Source of the DNA: Rothia nasisuis
GTDB taxonomy: Bacteria; Actinomycetota; Actinomycetes; Actinomycetales; Micrococcaceae
Length of the DNA: 64,000 nt
Assembly (NCBI RefSeq): GCF_928381405.1
Contig: NZ_CAKMSB010000003.1
Coordinates: forward strand, 1 to 64,000
Direction: 5' to 3'
Position 1 is the first letter of the stretch; each line of letters starts with the position of its first letter. The position numbers and the translations under genes are program-made. A model generated the notes under the pieces. The model worked only from the letters and a program-made list of their open reading frames with translations, was not told where the DNA came from and made no database searches. Shown piece by piece: positions 60,794 to 64,000 of this stretch.

Positions 60794-62592
60794 ACCGCTT
60801 CTGTGACACCCTGGTCGATAGCCTCATCACTGACCAGACCTCCCAGCCCGGCTAGGTCTGACATGTTGCGAACGTGCTGTTGCAGGTCAGGGTGGTAGAC
60901 CCGAATACTGGGATCCTCGGGCGGCAGAAGAGCTGGCTCACCCACCGTGAAACCCTCAAAGGTAGGGTTGTGGAGCTGAACCCCGCCGATTTCCACCCTG
61001 CGGAGCTGCTCGTCCAACCACTGATCTGCAGGTCTCATGGCGTTGGCGTCAAACTGCCGCATGGCGTGATCAATATCTTGGTAAATATCTGAGGGATTAA
61101 TATCTTCACTGGAAAGGTGGCGGCTCCCCGCACCCGCTTCCTGCGCAGTGGCGTGCACCAGATTGGCAGTGCCCAGAAGCATCATCTGCTCCTGCTCAGT
61201 ATCAGTGACGGTGGGAAGATGAGTAGAACCTGACGTAACGTTCGTGCTCTGCCACTGATAGCCACTAAAAACCTCCTCCAGCTCCTGAATGGTCTGCTGT
61301 GCCCCCGGGTCAATCTCAGCCATCTTCCGGTAGTCGCTAGCACCGTGCGCGCCCACCCCCTCTGGCCTGGTGCGTAAAACGTGAGAGTGGTGAGGCCGGT
61401 AGTCAGGATCATCACCCAAAAGGTGAGCAACAGGATCCCCCTGGTAGGTGAGATCAACGTGTTTGACCCCGTCACGGGCCCTCACCCCGTGCACCGGCGT
61501 GCCCATGGTAATCACCGAACCCACCCTGTACCTACTGGCAACAGAACCGTTATTAGCCATAGCCATGGCGGCCATACCGCCCTGGCTGAACCCCGCAAAA
61601 TTCACCTTCGCCCCCTCAGGGATTCCAGCGTCGTCCATAGCCTCTTGAACTAGCGTCATCAGGGCGGGGTACTCCTCAGGAGCTAAATTGGGCTCCTTGA
61701 GAGCCTCGGCCATAAGCACCGTGCCAACCCAGTTGTTGACGCCACCATCATACTGCTCACGCCAGCTCATCTCACCATCAGTCCCCGGCACAATGACGAG
61801 GTAGGAGACCTCACCGGTGTGCTCATGCACATAGGTCTGAACCGTAACGTGGTCGCTCTCGTGCTGGTGCCCCTGAGCCTCCATGTGAGCATCGCCGGCC
61901 TCTTCAATCGCTTGCGCCTGCTCAAACATCTCGGTAATCGCCTGCGCAGTCGTGGGAGGAGCCATCATGTACCCCCGCTCAGAACCAGGCCCCATGAGCA
62001 CACCAGTCATGTCTTTTGACGACCGCAGGCGACCATTCATACCGGCTTGACGCGCCTTCCTGGCAGCCACACCCGTCACACAGTTGAAAAATTCATGCCC
62101 CAGGCGGGTCTGGCGGAACAGCAGATACCCCTTCTCGGTAGCGGTAACAACCGCTTGAGCCCCGTGCACCACCCTGATTTTCAGTGTTCCTACCCGATAA
62201 CCAAAAACAGAGCCCACCTGACGGGCAGCAGCGGAGCCTGAACGCTCAGCCGCCGCGTAGGCGCTCAACGCCTCCACAGCGAACCGCTCAGCCTGCTCAT
62301 AAGCCCGGGCAGAGAGCCTCACCCGACCCGCCAGGCGACTCACACCCTCAACCAGAGCATAGAGAGCAACAGTGCCAGCGCCCAGGGTAGCCAGGGCACC
62401 CGCGCCAGCCCCCGAACTGTCCAGGGGAGCCAGCAGGGCCACCTGAGCCGTCAGGCTACCCAGCGGCCCCACCAGATCCTCATACCGGTCAGCCACCCCC
62501 TGCAAGGCATCAGCCAACGGGCCCAACTGCTCCAGCTCGACCGAAATATTAAAGCCAGCACCACCACCGTCAAGAGAAGAAACACCGTGCAC
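60754..62592 (-). CDS. Large protein with WXG-like N-terminus and alpha/beta-hydrolase domain
   Basis: 612 residues, no signal peptide. Residues 10-130 are Ala-rich helical, like ESX/WXG-type secretion regions; 130-260 is a connector; from about 265 a lipase-like fold with VIVPGTDG (oxyanion strand), WREQYDGGVNNW and the nucleophile elbow NFAGFSQGGMAAMAMA (Ser near 355), then GVKHVDLTYQGDPVAH (possible acid) and HSHVLRT (possible His). GTG 62592 comes two bases after the stop of the WXG-like gene. The pair looks like a type VII (ESX) substrate with a lipolytic domain; export genes are not in the window. Confidence 0.8.
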   Translation of the reverse strand: MHGVSSLDGGGAGFNISVELEQLGPLADALQGVADRYEDLVGPLGSLTAQVALLAPLDSSGAGAGALATLGAGTVALYALVEGVSRLAGRVRLSARAYEQAERFAVEALSAYAAAERSGSAAARQVGSVFGYRVGTLKIRVVHGAQAVVTATEKGYLLFRQTRLGHEFFNCVTGVAARKARQAGMNGRLRSSKDMTGVLMGPGSERGYMMAPPTTAQAITEMFEQAQAIEEAGDAHMEAQGHQHESDHVTVQTYVHEHTGEVSYLVIVPGTDGEMSWREQYDGGVNNWVGTVLMAEALKEPNLAPEEYPALMTLVQEAMDDAGIPEGAKVNFAGFSQGGMAAMAMANNGSVASRYRVGSVITMGTPVHGVRARDGVKHVDLTYQGDPVAHLLGDDPDYRPHHSHVLRTRPEGVGAHGASDYRKMAEIDPGAQQTIQELEEVFSGYQWQSTNVTSGSTHLPTVTDTEQEQMMLLGTANLVHATAQEAGAGSRHLSSEDINPSDIYQDIDHAMRQFDANAMRPADQWLDEQLRRVEIGGVQLHNPTFEGFTVGEPALLPPEDPSIRVYHPDLQQHVRNMSDLAGLGGLVSDEAIDQGVTEAVHFFAPEDSVPAG

Positions 62593-62594
62593 CG

Positions 62595-63137
62595 CTACCG
62601 CCCCACCTCAGCCAGAGCAGCAGCCACCCTACCCATCAACGGGTCAGACATCACCGCAGTGAGCTGCGCGTGAGCCTGAGGTAGCCCCGCCCGCTCGGCA
62701 TAAACCACAAAATCGTCCAGCTCCACATCAAGCGACCCCATGCCTACCAGCACCGCATCCACCGCAGCACCCGCCGCCCCAATAGCAGCAGCCAGTACTT
62801 CCACCTGGGCGGCAACCACCTCACCGGCCACACGCACCTGGCCCGCAGCGTCCTCAAGCTCCCTACCCAGCAGAGCACCGGCCTCCCGCTCCACACTCAA
62901 AGCACGACCAAAGGCTTGCCCCGCCTGCGATGACCAATCCACCTGACCCGCAACCCAGGCATCCCGCGAAGCACTCACCACCTGCTCAGCCTGTACACGC
63001 ACCTGAGAAGCTACCGCATCAGACCACTCCCGAATCCGGGCAGCTAGCGCCATAGCTTCCGCGCTCGCAGCTGCCGCGCCTTCGCTCCCCCAGCCTGCGC
63101 GCCCCGCAGCTGCAACCAGTTCATGAACCGACGGCAT
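62595..63137 (-). CDS. WXG-like helical protein, partner of the lipase-like protein
   Basis: 180 residues, almost entirely Ala/Val/Glu-rich helix. AWVAGQVDWSSQAGQAFGRAL near 55-75 resembles the WxG turn between two helices (W-S-S-Q-A-G). ATG 63137 has GAGGAGG five bases ahead; in-frame starts further upstream to 63317 add a Cys-rich sequence unlike the family. It ends two bases before the next gene. A small ESX-type carrier or chaperone role is inferred from pairing and size. The 280 bases between this gene and purB are divergent promoter space with no other feature seen. Confidence 0.75.
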   Translation of the reverse strand: MPSVHELVAAAGRAGWGSEGAAAASAEAMALAARIREWSDAVASQVRVQAEQVVSASRDAWVAGQVDWSSQAGQAFGRALSVEREAGALLGRELEDAAGQVRVAGEVVAAQVEVLAAAIGAAGAAVDAVLVGMGSLDVELDDFVVYAERAGLPQAHAQLTAVMSDPLMGRVAAALAEVGR

Positions 63138-63418
63138 CACTACCTCCTCAACAGCACAACCAATCAGCACTTGCCCACACTCTAGCCCTCGCCGACCCTG
63201 CTCAGCCGCTCGCGGGCACCCTGTGGATAAGGCACAGCGCACCGTCACGCTCGCGCACTCCCCGGCAACCCAGGATTTGGTGCAGCCGTGACGCACTATG
63301 ACGGAGCTCGTCCACACCCCTTGACGTCAGCATTTGCGGCCTGCAAGGGCGCGGGGAGCCACCGCACACGCAGGCTCAAAACATGCGCTCCCCCACTCAC
63401 CCGTGAGAAACTAGAGTC

Positions 63419-64000
63419 ATGTCTCATCGCGAAAACTGCACCACCCTGCCCTCTGGCCGCCACTCCCTTACTGGCGCAGGCCTTGCCCTCGGCGCCCTCG
63501 ACGGCCGCTACAAGGCCGCCACCGAGCCCCTGGTCGACTACCTCTCAGAAGCCGCCCTCAACCGCGACCGCATCCACGTTGAAGTTGAATGGTTCATCTA
63601 CCTCTGTGACCATCGGGTCCTGCCCGGCCTGGCTCCCCTCACCGACGACCAGCATGCCGGTCTGCGCGCCATCGTCACCGACTTCACCGAAGAATCTGCC
63701 GCCGAACTGGCAGAAATTGAAGCCGTCACCGTGCACGACGTAAAGGCCGTAGAATACTTCATTGCCCGCCGCCTTGAACCCCTGGGCCTAGGCCACCTCA
63801 AGCCCCTGGTCCACTTCGGCTGCACCAGCGAAGACATCAACAACCTCTCCTACGCCCTGGGCATCAAGGACGCCGTCACCAACGTCTGGCTGCCCGCCGC
63901 CCGCGGCCTGGTTGAGCAGATCATGAAGCTGGCCGAAGAGGCCCGCGACGTGCCCATGCTTTCTCGCACCCACGGCCAGCCCGCCACCCCCTCCACCCTG
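63419..64000 (+). CDS. purB: Adenylosuccinate lyase, 5' part (continues past window)
   Basis: 194 residues visible, open at the right edge. It converts SAICAR to AICAR and adenylosuccinate to AMP. Family blocks: ALDGRYKAATEPL, VEVEWFIYLCDHRVLP, EIEAVTVHDVKAVEYFIARRL (HDVKAVEY, near 105), FGCTSEDINNLSYAL (near 137) and MLSRTHGQPATPSTL (catalytic His area, near 180). ATG 63419 has TAGAGT only one base upstream, so that box is not its leaderless promoter as drawn; the first 20 residues before ALDGRY are longer than in E. coli, and the true start could be further in. Confidence 0.93.
   Translation, partial: MSHRENCTTLPSGRHSLTGAGLALGALDGRYKAATEPLVDYLSEAALNRDRIHVEVEWFIYLCDHRVLPGLAPLTDDQHAGLRAIVTDFTEESAAELAEIEAVTVHDVKAVEYFIARRLEPLGLGHLKPLVHFGCTSEDINNLSYALGIKDAVTNVWLPAARGLVEQIMKLAEEARDVPMLSRTHGQPATPSTL

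Noticed and set aside
63413-63418. TAGAGT one base before the purB ATG as a leaderless promoter
   Set aside because: The spacing (1 nt) is not the 6-7 nt seen elsewhere, so it would place the transcript start inside the gene.

Overview
The window looks like chromosomal DNA of a high-GC Gram-positive actinobacterium of the family Micrococcaceae, most likely the genus Rothia. This is inferred from gene content and codon use (LGFP-repeat secreted protein, FprA-type ferredoxin reductase, a GapB-type GAPDH with a long N-terminal extension, DUF3151, WXG-type proteins, many leaderless starts of the form TANNNT + 6-7 nt + start codon). I could not run a database search.

Layout. 0-1.6 kb: tail of an unknown gene and a two-gene membrane-protein operon whose second gene is switched out of frame by a C14 tract. 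1.65-5.7 kb: alanine dehydrogenase, a frameshifted Abi_2-family abortive-infection gene, DUF3151, and a Fic gene broken by an internal deletion, with 52-bp-spaced direct repeats at its promoter. 5.7-18 kb: secreted PhoX/DUF839 protein, fructose-bisphosphate aldolase, a DASS transporter, a DHA2 exporter, TrmH-like methyltransferase, pyrE, pabB, rhodanese, pgm. 18.4-25.0 kb: a complete six-gene Mrp (Mnh) cation/proton antiporter operon. 25.4-33.4 kb: uracil permease, GDPD phosphodiesterase, HAD phosphatase, PEBP protein, PfkB sugar kinase, GapB, exonuclease III and a tRNA-Glu/Asp/Phe cluster. 33.7-39.8 kb: double-domain universal stress protein, LGFP secreted protein, FAD oxidoreductase, ferredoxin-NADP reductase, a lipoprotein.

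39.8-44.0 kb is the most unusual part. It is clearly more AT-rich at its core and is bordered by palindrome-ended dispersed repeats. It holds a secreted protein with a translationally coupled small membrane protein, then a previously easy-to-miss 55-residue secreted Cys-containing peptide lying directly in front of a sensor kinase and a NarL-type regulator. This has the layout of a peptide-pheromone system. A 12-bp palindrome, GTACTTAAGTAC, lies upstream of both units.

44.1-48.5 kb encodes a minimal Pel-like exopolysaccharide set (TIM-barrel glycoside hydrolase, PelF-like glycosyltransferase, PelG-like transporter). 48.5-52.1 kb: FdhF/YdeP-type molybdoenzyme, FdhD, DUF6457. 52.2-55.2 kb: a P1B-type ATPase with CPG instead of CPC, a separate metal-binding HMA protein, and a Crp/Fnr regulator with a Cys/His-rich N-terminus; a perfect FNR-type box lies before the HMA-ATPase unit. 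55.2-64 kb: DUF2218, an NCS2 purine permease, YchJ, a spermidine-synthase-like protein, GNAT, a glutathionyl-hydroquinone-reductase-like GST, a WXG-like protein with a lipase-like partner, and the 5' part of purB, which runs off the window.

Non-coding structure is rich: at least three families of intergenic palindromes recur (an AAGCTTATTCATAAG-ended MITE-like family, a GCCGAAWGTGCCACT hairpin family, and a duplicated long terminator), alongside many ordinary hairpin terminators.
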